Shown: positions 15,139 to 24,008, numbered from the stretch's first letter. The stretch: 43,880 nucleotides of DNA from [Mycobacterium] manitobense (GCF_025821665.1 NZ_JACKSJ010000202.1:1-43880); one strand, 5' to 3'. Notes: generated by a model not told the origin, from the sequence alone. Numbers and translations: made by a program.

Positions 15139-15189
15139 TTTTGCGTCCAGGGCTGCACCCGCGCCGAATTCACGACCCTGGCTGCAAAA
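15139..15189. terminator. Candidate bidirectional terminator (imperfect hairpin flanked by T and A runs)
   Basis: TTTTGCGTCCAGGG at 15139-15152 and CCCTGGCTGCAAAA at 15176-15189 match as inverted repeats at 12 of 14 positions around a 23-base loop. It lies in the 102-base gap between the convergent TetR and dnaE2 genes. The T run on one side and A run on the other would give a U tract in each direction. Confidence 0.5.
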
Positions 15190-15234
15190 TCCGCGCGCTC
15201 ACCGGCTCAGGCTGTCTGTTCCGTTTCGCTGCGC

Positions 15235-18200
15235 TCACCGGAAGTCCCTCGACTTCGACACCACCCGCAGGTCGAGCTTCTCCAGCCGGTCGGCCACCAC
15301 GGTCACCGCGCCGGTGGCGTTCTGCACGATGCCACGGATCACCATCGCCGGTGCGGTCTGCGCGAGCCGGCGGTGCCGCGCCCACACCCCGGGTGCGCAC
15401 AGCACATTGACCATCCCGGTCTCGTCCTCGAGGTTGACGAACGTCACGCCCTGCGCCGTCGCAGGCCGCTGCCGGTGGGTCACCGCGCCCGCGACCAGCA
15501 CCCGGCTGCCGTCCCGCACGCCGAGCAGCTTGTCGGCCGGGACGACCCCCATCGCGTCGAGGTGCTCACGCAGGTACTGGGTGGGATAGCTGTCCGGGGA
15601 GACGCCCGTCGCCCACACGTCCGCCGCGGTCAACTCCAGCTCACTCATCCCCGGCAACGACGGCACATGCGACGACGAGCCGACACCCGGCAGCCGGTCG
15701 GGCCGTTCGGCGGCGGCCGCCCCCGCCGCCCACAGCCCCTCGCGGCGGGTGATGCCGAAGCAGCCCAGCGCCCCCGCCGTCGCCAGCGCCTCGGTCTGCG
15801 GCACCGACAGCTGCACCCGCCCGGTCAGATCGAGCAGATCGGTGAAGGGGCCGTTGGTTTTCCGCTCGTCGACGATGCGCTCGGCGAGCTCGTCGCCGAT
15901 GTGGCGGACACTGCCCAGACCCAGCCTGACGTCGAGCCCGCTGTTCTCACACGTGGCGTGCGCCAGGCCGGCGTTGGCATCGGGGCCGTGCACGGTGACC
16001 CCGTGCCGCCGGGCGTCGGCCACCAGCGACTGCGGCGAATAGAACCCCATCGGCTGGGCACGCAGCAGCGCGGCACAGAACGCCGCCGGATGGTGCAGCT
16101 TGAACCACGAGGAGTAGAACACCAGCGACGCGAACGACAGCGAATGGCTCTCCGGGAAACCGAAATTGGCGAACGCCTCGAGCTTCTCGTAGATCCGGTC
16201 GGCCACGTCACCGGTGATGCCGTGCCGGTTGCGCATCCCGTCGTAGAAGCGGCCACGCAGCCTGCGCATCTTCTCGGTGGAGCGCTTCGAGCCCATCGCC
16301 CGGCGCAGCTGGTCGGCCTCCGCGGCGGTGAAGCCCGCACAGTCGACGGCCAGTTGCATCAGCTGCTCCTGGAACAGCGGCACGCCCAGCGTCTTCCGCA
16401 GGGCCGACTCCATCGACGGGTGGTCGTAGGTGACCGGCTCCTCGCCGTTTCGCCGCTTGATGTACGGGTGCACCGACCCACCCTGGATCGGCCCTGGCCG
16501 GATCAGCGCCACCTCGACCACCAGGTCGTAGAACAGCCGCGGCTTCAGCCGGGGCAGGGTGGCCATCTGGGCGCGCGACTCCACCTGGAACACGCCGACC
16601 GAGTCGGCCCGCTGCAGCATCTCGTACACAGCGGGCTCGGAGAGATCGAGCTGGGCCAGGTCGACGTCGATGCCCTTGTGCTCGGCGACCAGGTCGATGC
16701 AGTAGTGCAGGGCCGAGAGCATCCCCAGTCCGAGCATGTCGAACTTCACCAGACCGATTGCGGCACAGTCGTCCTTGTCCCACTGCAACACGCTGCGGTT
16801 CTCCATGCGCGCCCACTCCACCGGGCACACGTCGGCGATCGGCCGGTCGCATATCACCATGCCCCCGGAGTGGATGCCCATGTGCCGCGGCAGGTTGGAG
16901 ATCTGCTGGGCCAGGTCGATCACCTGCTCGGGGATGCCCTCGACGTGTTTGGTGTCCGCGAGCTTGCCCCACTGCCCGAACTGCTTGCTCCAGGCGTCCT
17001 GCTGCCCCTGGGAGAAGCCGAGCGCACGGGCCATGTCGCGCACGGCGCTGCGCCCGCGGTAGGTGATGACGTTGGCGACCTGGGCGGCGTAGTCGCGACC
17101 GTAGCGTTGGTAGACGTACTGGATGGCCTGCTCGCGCAGGTCGGACTCGATGTCGATGTCGATGTCGGGCGGCCCGTCGCGCGCCGGGGACAGGAACCGC
17201 TCGAATAGCAATTCGTTGGCGACCGGGTCGACGTTGGTGACGCCGAGGGCGTAACAGACCGCGGAGTTGGCCGCCGACCCGCGGCCCTGGGCCAGGATGC
17301 CGTTCTCCCGGCAGAACCGGGTGATGTCGTGCACCACCAGGAAATAGCCGGGGAAGGAAAGCTCTTCGATGACCCTCAGTTCGTGTTCGATCTGGTGGTA
17401 GGCCAGCGGCGCGCGCTCCGGCGGCCCGTACCGGTCGCGAGCGCCGGTCATCACCAGATGCCGCAGCCAGCTGTCCTCGGTGTGCCCCGGTGGGACGTCG
17501 AACGGCGGCAGCTGCGGGGCGATCAGCGTCAGCCCGAACGCGCACTGCTCGCCGAGGTCGGCGGCGGCGCGGACCGCCTCCGGGCTGTGCGCGAACAGCC
17601 GCGCCATCTCCTCACCCGACCGCAGGTGCGATCCGCCGAGCGGCGCAAGCCATCCCGCGGCGTCATCGATCGAGTTGCGGGCCCGGATCGCCCCCATCGC
17701 CATGGCCAGCCGCCCCCGCGACGGCTCGGCGAAGTGCGCCGCGGTGGTGGCCACCACGCCGAGACCGTAGCGCGGCGCCAGCTCGAGCAGCGCGGCGTTG
17801 CGTTCGTCGTCGCGGGGATGGCCGTGGTGGGTGAGCTCGACGCTGACCCGGTCGCGGCCGAACCGGTCGACCAGGTCGGCGAGCGCCGCGCCGGCCGCTT
17901 CCGGACCACCCTGCGACAGTGCCTGCCGCACATGGCCTTTACGGCATCCGGTGAGGATGTGCCAGTGACCGCCCGCGGCCTCGGTGAGCGTGTCGTAGTC
18001 GTATCGCGGCTTGCCCTTCTCCCCGCCCGCGAGGTGGGCCCTGGCGATCTCGCGCGACAACCGGCGATAGCCCTCGGGCCCGCGGGCCAGCACCAGCAGA
18101 TGGGGGCCGGGCGGGTCGGGCACCTCGGTGCGGGCGGTGTTGCCCAGCGACAGTTCGGCGCCGAACACGGTCTGCACGCCGAGTTCGTGGGCGGCCTCGG

Positions 18201-18528
18201 CGAAGCGCACCACCCCGTAGAGCCCGTCGTGGTCGGTCAGCGCGATGGCGCGCAGATCCAGCCGGGCGGCCTCCTCGACGAGCTCCTCGGGTGTGCTGGC
18301 GCCGTCGAGGAAGCTGTACGCCGAGTGCGCGTGCAGTTCGGCGTACGGCACCGACGAGGCGATCCGGTTCTCCCCCACCGGCTCGTAGGCGCCGCGCCTG
18401 CTCGACCATGCCGGACTGTCGCCCCCGTCGCCGGTGGGCTCGGCCAGGGGCGCACCGGCGCGGCGGGGCTTGCTGTTGAGCACCCGCTCCATCTCCGGCC
18501 AGTTCGACGGCCCGTCGTTCCACGCCAC
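15235..18528 (-). CDS. dnaE2: DnaE2, error-prone C-family DNA polymerase of the SOS mutasome
   Basis: A 1097-residue C-family polymerase alpha subunit. The PHP domain opens with YAELHAHSAYSFLDGAS and AIALTDHDGLYG. The palm catalytic aspartates are in GPPDIDIDIESD near residue 450, and HMGIHSGGMVI, the KKFDMLGLGML-like KFDMLGLGML, and the helix-hairpin-helix and OB regions follow. DnaE2 replaces the replicative DnaE1 in damage-induced translesion synthesis together with ImuA' and ImuB, causing UV and drug-induced mutagenesis in mycobacteria. The GTG at 18528 gives the family-conserved start (AWNDGPSNWPEMERVLNSKP) and lies six bases after a TATACT -10 that abuts a perfect SOS box. It corresponds to Rv3370c. 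DnaE2 lacks a C-terminal clamp-binding motif and depends on ImuB for access. Confidence 0.95.
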   Translation of the reverse strand: MAWNDGPSNWPEMERVLNSKPRRAGAPLAEPTGDGGDSPAWSSRRGAYEPVGENRIASSVPYAELHAHSAYSFLDGASTPEELVEEAARLDLRAIALTDHDGLYGVVRFAEAAHELGVQTVFGAELSLGNTARTEVPDPPGPHLLVLARGPEGYRRLSREIARAHLAGGEKGKPRYDYDTLTEAAGGHWHILTGCRKGHVRQALSQGGPEAAGAALADLVDRFGRDRVSVELTHHGHPRDDERNAALLELAPRYGLGVVATTAAHFAEPSRGRLAMAMGAIRARNSIDDAAGWLAPLGGSHLRSGEEMARLFAHSPEAVRAAADLGEQCAFGLTLIAPQLPPFDVPPGHTEDSWLRHLVMTGARDRYGPPERAPLAYHQIEHELRVIEELSFPGYFLVVHDITRFCRENGILAQGRGSAANSAVCYALGVTNVDPVANELLFERFLSPARDGPPDIDIDIESDLREQAIQYVYQRYGRDYAAQVANVITYRGRSAVRDMARALGFSQGQQDAWSKQFGQWGKLADTKHVEGIPEQVIDLAQQISNLPRHMGIHSGGMVICDRPIADVCPVEWARMENRSVLQWDKDDCAAIGLVKFDMLGLGMLSALHYCIDLVAEHKGIDVDLAQLDLSEPAVYEMLQRADSVGVFQVESRAQMATLPRLKPRLFYDLVVEVALIRPGPIQGGSVHPYIKRRNGEEPVTYDHPSMESALRKTLGVPLFQEQLMQLAVDCAGFTAAEADQLRRAMGSKRSTEKMRRLRGRFYDGMRNRHGITGDVADRIYEKLEAFANFGFPESHSLSFASLVFYSSWFKLHHPAAFCAALLRAQPMGFYSPQSLVADARRHGVTVHGPDANAGLAHATCENSGLDVRLGLGSVRHIGDELAERIVDERKTNGPFTDLLDLTGRVQLSVPQTEALATAGALGCFGITRREGLWAAGAAAAERPDRLPGVGSSSHVPSLPGMSELELTAADVWATGVSPDSYPTQYLREHLDAMGVVPADKLLGVRDGSRVLVAGAVTHRQRPATAQGVTFVNLEDETGMVNVLCAPGVWARHRRLAQTAPAMVIRGIVQNATGAVTVVADRLEKLDLRVVSKSRDFR

Positions 18529-18534
18529 CCGGCC

Positions 18535-18540
18535 AGTATA
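18535..18540 (-). promoter_or_regulatory. dnaE2 -10 element
   Basis: TATACT on the minus strand, ending six bases before the dnaE2 GTG and directly adjoining the SOS box. The mRNA is expected to be leaderless. Confidence 0.65.
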
Positions 18541-18556
18541 TCGAACGCCAGTTCGA
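18541..18556. promoter_or_regulatory. LexA-binding SOS box of dnaE2
   Basis: TCGAAC-GCCA-GTTCGA is a perfect match to the mycobacterial LexA consensus TCGAAC-N4-GTTCGA. It lies 12 bases upstream of the dnaE2 start. Bound LexA would cover the spacer and -10 region and so block transcription until DNA damage. Confidence 0.92.
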
Positions 18557-18636
18557 ACGGCTCGGTTGCGCTGCCCGCCGGACGCCGCCCCTCTACGATG
18601 CCTTTGGCCCACGGCGGGCCCCACGGAAGGACGGCG

Positions 18637-19671
18637 ATGGCGTCAGGGAAGTACATCGGATACGTCGGTGGCATGGCCGTCGCCGTGGGGGTCGGGGCAG
18701 CCATCGCGGCCGCGGGCCACGGCACCGCCAACGCCGACACCGATTCGGGATCGGCGACCTCGAGCAAGGGGTCGGACTCCTCGGCGGGCGCCACCGACGC
18801 GGGCCCGAAGAAGGCCGACGTCAAGAAGGCCGACCCGAAGGAGGCCGAGCGCCCCAAGCCGCTCAGGGATCTCGAGGATCGCGCCGAGAAGGTCACCGCG
18901 TCGCTGACCAAGGCGGCGGCGGCCAGGAAGTCCGCAGCCGACAAGCGTGCCGAGAAAGCCGACTCTGAGGACGGCGAGCCCGCCCGCACCGCGACGACCG
19001 GGAAGCCGAAGCCGACCGCCGAGGAATTCGAGGCCGGACAGGTCCGCAAGCTCAAGGATCTGTTCCAGCCGAAGGAGGCCGCGACGCCCGAGCCCGAAGC
19101 CGCGGCCGAGACGCGCCCCGCGATCGGGTCGAACACCAAGGCCGACAGCGGGATCGAGGCCGACGCGGACGCGCCGGTCACCACCGCCGCCGAACCGTGG
19201 AGCCCGAACCCGTTCCGGCCGGACGACCCCACGCCGACGGACATGCCCGCCGACGTCATCGCGCTGCGCGATGCCCTGGTGGGTGCGGCGATCGCCCCGG
19301 AGTTCCAGCCGTTCATCCGCGAGGGTGTCGAGGCCGGCTACCGGGTCAGCCAGATGGTGCCGTGGGTCAATGTGCTGGTGCCGCTGACGAAGATCGCCCC
19401 CGCCCTGCCCGACGCGATCGGTGGTGACCCGGCGGCCAAGGACGCCACGCAGATCATCGTCAACGAGCTGCTGAAGACCACACAGCCGGTGTCGCTGCTG
19501 TACTACGGCTACGACCAGCTCGCCGACCTGGCGAACCTCGAGGCCGAAGGCGACGCGCTCAAGCAGCAGTTCTACGTCGACGCATGGAACATCCTCGACC
19601 CGTTCGCGCTCCTGCACAACCCGGGGACCTCGGGCATCGGGAACGGCGCGGGCACCGGCCTGACCGTCTGA
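18637..19671 (+). CDS. Secreted Lys/Ala/Glu-rich hypothetical protein
   Basis: A 344-residue exported protein. The N-terminus MASGKYIGYVGGMAVAVGVGAAIAAAGHGTANAD is a signal peptide with a likely cleavage after ANA (about residue 32). A long charged low-complexity region rich in Lys, Ala, Glu and Asp (residues about 35-195) follows, then a more ordered C-terminal domain with PADVIALRDALVGAAIAPEFQPFIREGVEAGY and LLYYGYDQLADLANLEAEGDALKQQFYVDAWNILDPF. I do not recognise the C-terminal domain; similar signal-plus-charged-linker architectures occur in several mycobacterial exported proteins. ATG 18637 has GGAAGG six bases upstream, and TACGAT at 18594-18599 is a plausible -10. It is divergent from dnaE2 across 108 bases containing the SOS box, but that box is placed for dnaE2. 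Confidence 0.8.
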   Translation: MASGKYIGYVGGMAVAVGVGAAIAAAGHGTANADTDSGSATSSKGSDSSAGATDAGPKKADVKKADPKEAERPKPLRDLEDRAEKVTASLTKAAAARKSAADKRAEKADSEDGEPARTATTGKPKPTAEEFEAGQVRKLKDLFQPKEAATPEPEAAAETRPAIGSNTKADSGIEADADAPVTTAAEPWSPNPFRPDDPTPTDMPADVIALRDALVGAAIAPEFQPFIREGVEAGYRVSQMVPWVNVLVPLTKIAPALPDAIGGDPAAKDATQIIVNELLKTTQPVSLLYYGYDQLADLANLEAEGDALKQQFYVDAWNILDPFALLHNPGTSGIGNGAGTGLTV

Positions 19672-19720
19672 CACGTCGCCGCTGCGGTGTGTTTGCCGTC
19701 GCTCGGCCGACGTCCGTGGT

Positions 19721-19726
19721 CATAAT
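19721..19726 (+). promoter_or_regulatory. Candidate -10 of the DUF4239 gene
   Basis: CATAAT, one mismatch from TATAAT, ends five bases before the GTG at 19732; no Shine-Dalgarno is present. Confidence 0.4.
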
Positions 19727-19731
19727 CGGGT

Positions 19732-20508
19732 GTGATCTGGCTGCTGCAGATTCCTGCGCCGATTCTCGGTCTGCTGTGGGTCGGCGCCGTCGTCGGGTTC
19801 TCCGTCGGCGGACTCCTCGTGTTCCGCAAGGCCGTTTCCCACACCAGACTCGAGAACGCGAATGCGGTGTCCAGCACGGTGTTTCAGCTCGCCGGCGTGC
19901 TCTATGCCGTGCTCGTGGCGTTCGTCGTTGTGGTGGTGTGGGAGCAGTTCGGTGACGCCGAGGACGCCAGTGGCCTCGAGGCCAGTGCGATCGCCGACCT
20001 ACTCCGCGACTCGGCTGCCCTGCCTGCGGAGTCCCGCGTCGCGGTGCAGCAGAGCCTCATCGCCTACACCCGGGACGTGATCGACGACGAGTTCCCGCGC
20101 ATGCGTCGCGGCGAGTCCATCGAGGAGCAGTCCGACGAACTGGCCGACGTCTGGGAGACCTATCTGACGGTGCAGCCGGAGAGCCGCAACGAGATCGCCT
20201 TCTTCGATCACGCGATCGTCCGGTTGAACGACCTCAGCGCCAACCGGAAGATGCGGGTGTCCACCGGCGAGGCGTCGGTCCCCGGCGAACTCTGGGTCCT
20301 GCTGCTGGGCGGCGGCGGCGTGGTGATGGCGTTCACCTTCCTGTTCGGCACCCGCGATCTGCTGGTTCATGCGCTGGCAGTGGGGCTGACGGCGGCTCTG
20401 CTGGGATTCGTCATGTACCTCATCTTCGCGCTGGAGCACCCGTACGTCGGTGCGCTCTCGGTCGAGCCCGCCCCGTACGTGACGGTGCTGCAGGTGTGGT
20501 CGGAGTAG
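19732..20508 (+). CDS. DUF4239 (bestrophin-like) integral membrane protein
   Basis: A 258-residue membrane protein. Two N-terminal TM segments (residues about 3-28 and 45-66) come before a soluble, acidic helical region of about 110 residues, and two C-terminal TM segments (about 185-205 and 210-230) follow. This two-plus-two layout with LAGVLYAVLVAFVVVVVWEQF and the loop NLASxLxxA-like region is DUF4239, distantly compared with bestrophin channels. Function is unknown; a channel role is conjecture. GTG 19732 has a CATAAT hexamer five bases upstream and no Shine-Dalgarno, so leaderless translation is likely. It stands alone between the secreted protein and the convergent APC permease gene, 22 bases away. 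Confidence 0.83.
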   Translation: MIWLLQIPAPILGLLWVGAVVGFSVGGLLVFRKAVSHTRLENANAVSSTVFQLAGVLYAVLVAFVVVVVWEQFGDAEDASGLEASAIADLLRDSAALPAESRVAVQQSLIAYTRDVIDDEFPRMRRGESIEEQSDELADVWETYLTVQPESRNEIAFFDHAIVRLNDLSANRKMRVSTGEASVPGELWVLLLGGGGVVMAFTFLFGTRDLLVHALAVGLTAALLGFVMYLIFALEHPYVGALSVEPAPYVTVLQVWSE

Positions 20509-20530
20509 CCCCGACCCGGCGCTCGCCGCC

Positions 20531-22066
20531 CTAGCCGACGGGAGTGTCCACCGGCGCGGGGGTGTCGCGCCGCAGCGTCCGCCCCTGGAAGAACCCCGGG
20601 CTGCGCACCCGCCAGATCAGCATCAGTACGGCGCCGAACAGCAGGATGCCGAATCCCATGTAGAAGACCAGCCCGATGCCGCCGACCGAGGTGCCGCTGC
20701 CGTTCTCGGGATTCATGCTCTCGCGCACCGAGATCACGAACACCGCGGCGAGCACCAGCCCGCCGAGCAACGGGAACAGGAACTTGAAGACCGCGTTGTG
20801 CAGGTTGGCGAACAACTCACGGCGGAAGTACCACACGCACGCGAACGCGGTGATGCCGTAGTACCAGCAGATCATGATGCCCAGCGCCGCAATGGTATCC
20901 AGGAGCACACTCTCCGAGAGCAGGCTCACCACGGTGTAGAACACCCCGGTGACCACCCCGGCCACGACGGTGCTGAACACCGGCACCAGGAACCGCGGGT
21001 GCACCGAGGCGAACCGGTCCGGAAACGCGCGGTAGGCGCCCATCGCGAGCATCGCACGCGCCGCCGGCAGGAACGTCGTCTGCAGGCTGGCCACCGACGA
21101 GGCGAAGATCGCCAGGAACAGCAGCGGTCCGGCCCAGGTGCCGAGCACCGGGTCCGCGAGCGCGCCGAACACGTTGTCGGCGTTCTCCTCGTTGCCCAAC
21201 CCGAGGCCCTCGGCGCCGACGCCGGCGTACATCATCACCGCGACCGCGACGAGCAGGTAGGTCAGCAGGATCGACAGCACGCAGACGAGCCCCGCCCGTC
21301 CGGGCACCTTCGTCGGGTCCTTGGACTCCTCACCCAGCGTCAGGCAGGTGTCCCAGCCCCAGAACGCGAAGATCGAACCGGTCACCCCGATCACGAACGC
21401 GCTCAACGCCAAACCGGTGAAGGGGTTGAACCAGTCCAGGTCGAAGGCCAGCCCCGCGGGCGCGTCGCCTGTGCCCACATGCCAGAGCGCCGCGACCGCG
21501 AAGGCCAGCAGCACGATCATCTGGAAGCCGACCAGGATGTACTGGACCCGCTCGCTGGTGGTGATGCCGCGACTGGCGATGTAGGTGGCGATCGCGATGA
21601 ATGCCAGTGTCGTGGCGATGTTGACCGCGGTGTTGCCTGCCAGGTCGGCGATCTCCGGACGGTTGAGGATCCGGGCGATGAACAGGTAGAAGAACTCGAC
21701 CGCGATCGCCGCGAGGTTCGACAGCACGATGATCGATGCCACGACCATCCCCCACCCGCACATCCACCCGACATAGGGGCCGAACGCCTTGGTGGACCAC
21801 GTGAAGGACGCACCGCAGTCCGGCGCGCGGGAGTTCAGCTCCCGGTATGCGTAGGCCGTCAGGAACATCGGGATGAAGCCGGCGATGAAGATGGCGGGCA
21901 TCTTCAGCCCGACCGCGGCCACGATCAGCCCGATGCTGGCCGTCAGTGTGTATCCGGGTGCGACGCAGGAGATGCCGAGAACCGCGCCCGATAGCGTCCC
22001 GATCTTGCCGCTGGCCAGCCCCTTCGACACCAGACCTGAGTCGTCGTGCGCCACCGCCTCCGTCAC
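20531..22066 (-). CDS. APC-family amino acid/polyamine permease
   Basis: A 511-residue transporter with about 12 TM helices. The N-terminal signature GKIGTLSGAVLGISCVAPGYTLTASIGLIV is the unwound TM1 region of APC carriers; RELNSRAPDCGASFTWSTKAFGPYVGWMCGWG is TM3, and FWGWDTCLTLGEESKDPTKVPGRAGL is the conserved TM6-7 stretch. It should move an amino acid, polyamine or related amine by proton coupling; the substrate cannot be read. The start overlaps the stop of the upstream universal-stress-protein gene by four bases, so the two are coupled. ATG-type GTG at 22066. Confidence 0.88.
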   Translation of the reverse strand: MTEAVAHDDSGLVSKGLASGKIGTLSGAVLGISCVAPGYTLTASIGLIVAAVGLKMPAIFIAGFIPMFLTAYAYRELNSRAPDCGASFTWSTKAFGPYVGWMCGWGMVVASIIVLSNLAAIAVEFFYLFIARILNRPEIADLAGNTAVNIATTLAFIAIATYIASRGITTSERVQYILVGFQMIVLLAFAVAALWHVGTGDAPAGLAFDLDWFNPFTGLALSAFVIGVTGSIFAFWGWDTCLTLGEESKDPTKVPGRAGLVCVLSILLTYLLVAVAVMMYAGVGAEGLGLGNEENADNVFGALADPVLGTWAGPLLFLAIFASSVASLQTTFLPAARAMLAMGAYRAFPDRFASVHPRFLVPVFSTVVAGVVTGVFYTVVSLLSESVLLDTIAALGIMICWYYGITAFACVWYFRRELFANLHNAVFKFLFPLLGGLVLAAVFVISVRESMNPENGSGTSVGGIGLVFYMGFGILLFGAVLMLIWRVRSPGFFQGRTLRRDTPAPVDTPVG

Positions 22067-22950
22067 GGCAGGTCCTCTTCACCGAGCTGGTCGCGGGGCA
22101 CGACGACCATCGGCACGTCGAGCACGCGCAACATCTTGGCCGCCGTGGAACCGAGGAAGAGCCGCTTCGGTGCGCTGAGCCGGCTCGACCCCACCATGAT
22201 GAGGTCGCCGTCGCGCCATTCCAGCTTGCTGACGGCGGTTTCCACCGACGGTCCGTCCACCACGGTCGACGTCACCGGGAAACCCTCGGGCAGCTCGCTT
22301 TTCGCCGTGTCCAGGGTCCGCGCCGCATGGTCGAGCGCTCGCCTGTGCACGGCGTCGGCGTCACCGCGCAGAGTGCCGAAGGTGGGGTCGAGTGCGACCA
22401 GCGACACCAGCCGCAGCGGCGTGCCTGCCGCCATGCTGAATCGAACGGCGTTGTCCAGCAACAGATCCGCGCCTTCCCGCTCACCGATGGCGCATGTCAC
22501 CTCGCGGACCCGCTCGATCCCGGAAAGGCGCGCTCCCCGCGGCGCCACGGCCACCGGCACCGGCGACGAGTGCAGCAGTTCGTTGACCACCGAGCCCAGC
22601 GAGAAGCTGCCGGCCAGGCCGCCGCCGGATCCGCCCACCACGAGCGCGTCCGCCTCGAGCCTGCCCGCCTCCCGGATCAGCCCGTCGGCGTACGAGGCGG
22701 AGAAGCTGACGTGCCCCTGGGTCACAACGTCATCGGGCACCGCCCCGAGCGCGCGGTCGAGCCACTCCGTGGCCTGCTCGGCGAGCAGGTCCTCGTAGCC
22801 ACCGGTGGTCACCATCGCGGGCACACCCCGGTCGGGTGGCATCACGATGCAGGCGTGCACCTCGGCGCCGAGCGTCCGGCCCAGGCGCACACCGAGCGCC
22901 AGGGCGTCACCACCTCCGGGCGTAGCGAGAAAACCGACCACCAGTCTCAC
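22063..22950 (-). CDS. Tandem universal stress protein (UspA-like)
   Basis: A protein of about 295 residues with two Usp domains. The first (residues about 1-140) ends in ADALVVGGSGGGLAGSFSLGSVVNELLHSSPVPVAVAP, with the G2xG9xG(S/T)-type ATP-binding pattern. The second ends in DLIMVGSSRLSAPKRLFLGSTAAKMLRVLDVPMVVVP, also ATP-motif-like. Starts are ambiguous: GTG at 22950 gives VRLVVGF, the usual first beta strand; GTG at 22959 adds three residues. The stop overlaps the APC permease start by four bases. Usp partners translated with transporters are thought to sense ATP or stress and modulate the carrier; that is inference here. Confidence 0.87.
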   Translation of the reverse strand: MRLVVGFLATPGGGDALALGVRLGRTLGAEVHACIVMPPDRGVPAMVTTGGYEDLLAEQATEWLDRALGAVPDDVVTQGHVSFSASYADGLIREAGRLEADALVVGGSGGGLAGSFSLGSVVNELLHSSPVPVAVAPRGARLSGIERVREVTCAIGEREGADLLLDNAVRFSMAAGTPLRLVSLVALDPTFGTLRGDADAVHRRALDHAARTLDTAKSELPEGFPVTSTVVDGPSVETAVSKLEWRDGDLIMVGSSRLSAPKRLFLGSTAAKMLRVLDVPMVVVPRDQLGEEDLP

Positions 22951-23056
22951 GACCACCACCGCCCGTTCGCGTCTCGTCCGACCGTCGTGATGATCCTGTC
23001 AACCGCGGCAGCGATTGGCGACGGCTTCGGCGAAATCCGCGGGAGGGGGCGGTGGC

Positions 23057-23926
23057 TCAGTCGGTGTACTCGGCGGTGCCGTCCTCGAGCACCAGCCTGC
23101 TGTCCGCGCCGTCCGGTGCCGCGGCCTCGGTGCGGAACACCGCCCGGCCGGGGTCGGTGCGCCAGATCGAGGTGGTCAGCGTCTCGCCGGGGAACACCGG
23201 CGAGGTGAAGCGGGCGCCGACGGCGGTGATCTTCGTGGCGTCGCCGCCGCCGAGTGCGGCCACCAGCGCCCGGCCCGCCACGCCGTAGGTGCACAGGCCG
23301 TGCAGGATCGGCCGCGGGAAACCGGCGAGCTCCTTGGCGAACCACGGGTCGCTGTGCAGCGGATTGCGGTCACCGGTGAGCCGGTAGAGCAGCGCCTGGT
23401 CCTCACGGGTGGGCAGGGCGATCTGCGCGTCGGGTGCGCGGTCGGGGATCTGCGGCGCCACCGGGCGCTCACCGGGTTGGCCGCCGAAGCCGCCCTCGCC
23501 GCGGATGACGGCGGTGGACAGTGTCTCTGCGACGACCTGGCCGGTGTCCGGGTCGGTGCCGGTGCCCTTGAACACCAGGATCGCGTTCTTGCCCTCACCC
23601 TTGTCCTGGATGTCGGCCACCTCGGACACCACGCTGAGCTTGCCGGCCGGCGGGAGCGGCGCGAACAGCCGGATCTGCTGGGACCCGTGCAACAGCATGC
23701 CGAAGTTGAAGGTCCCGACTTCGCCGACCGCGCCCCACGCGGGGCTCGCGATGACGGCGTAGGTGGGCAGCACCTGCTGCTCGATGTCGTGGCTGTTCTC
23801 GGTGGTGAACGCCAGATCCGCGGTGCCCGCGCCCACTCCGAGCGCATACAGCAGGGTCTCGCGGTCGGTCCACTCGAGCAGTTGAGGTGCGGACTTCTTC
23901 CCCACGGCGGTCGGGTCGATCGGCAT
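23057..23926 (-). CDS. htdY: HtdY-like (3R)-hydroxyacyl dehydratase, MaoC/hydratase-2 fold
   Basis: A 289-residue double-hotdog enoyl hydratase. The N-terminal half (residues 1-145) is a degenerate hotdog with GVGAGTADLAFTTENSHDIEQQVLPTYAVI. The C-terminal half carries the hydratase-2 motif YRLTGDRNPLHSDPWFAKELAGFPRPILHGLCTYG with the catalytic dyad D186 and H191. It catalyses reversible hydration of trans-2-enoyl-CoA to (3R)-hydroxyacyl-CoA. By length and motifs it matches Rv3389c (290 residues). ATG 23926 has GGGAG five bases upstream and is preferred over the GTG at 23932. It diverges from a MarR gene and an acyl-CoA reductase gene, suggesting shared control of fatty-acid-type metabolism. 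Confidence 0.88.
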   Translation of the reverse strand: MPIDPTAVGKKSAPQLLEWTDRETLLYALGVGAGTADLAFTTENSHDIEQQVLPTYAVIASPAWGAVGEVGTFNFGMLLHGSQQIRLFAPLPPAGKLSVVSEVADIQDKGEGKNAILVFKGTGTDPDTGQVVAETLSTAVIRGEGGFGGQPGERPVAPQIPDRAPDAQIALPTREDQALLYRLTGDRNPLHSDPWFAKELAGFPRPILHGLCTYGVAGRALVAALGGGDATKITAVGARFTSPVFPGETLTTSIWRTDPGRAVFRTEAAAPDGADSRLVLEDGTAEYTD

Positions 23927-24008
23927 GGACACTCCCTTCTCGGCTGAGACGGACCATACCGGTAACGCAAAGACGGTTAGCAGGGCGAATAGTGGCTATG
24001 GAAGGCAG

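Noticed and set aside
15373..17208. Long open frame on the plus strand, antisense to dnaE2
   Set aside because: Composition is Arg/Gly/His-rich without any recognisable domain; it mirrors the third-position GC of the real gene. Similar antisense frames occur opposite guaB2, choD and GH65 and are codon-bias shadows.
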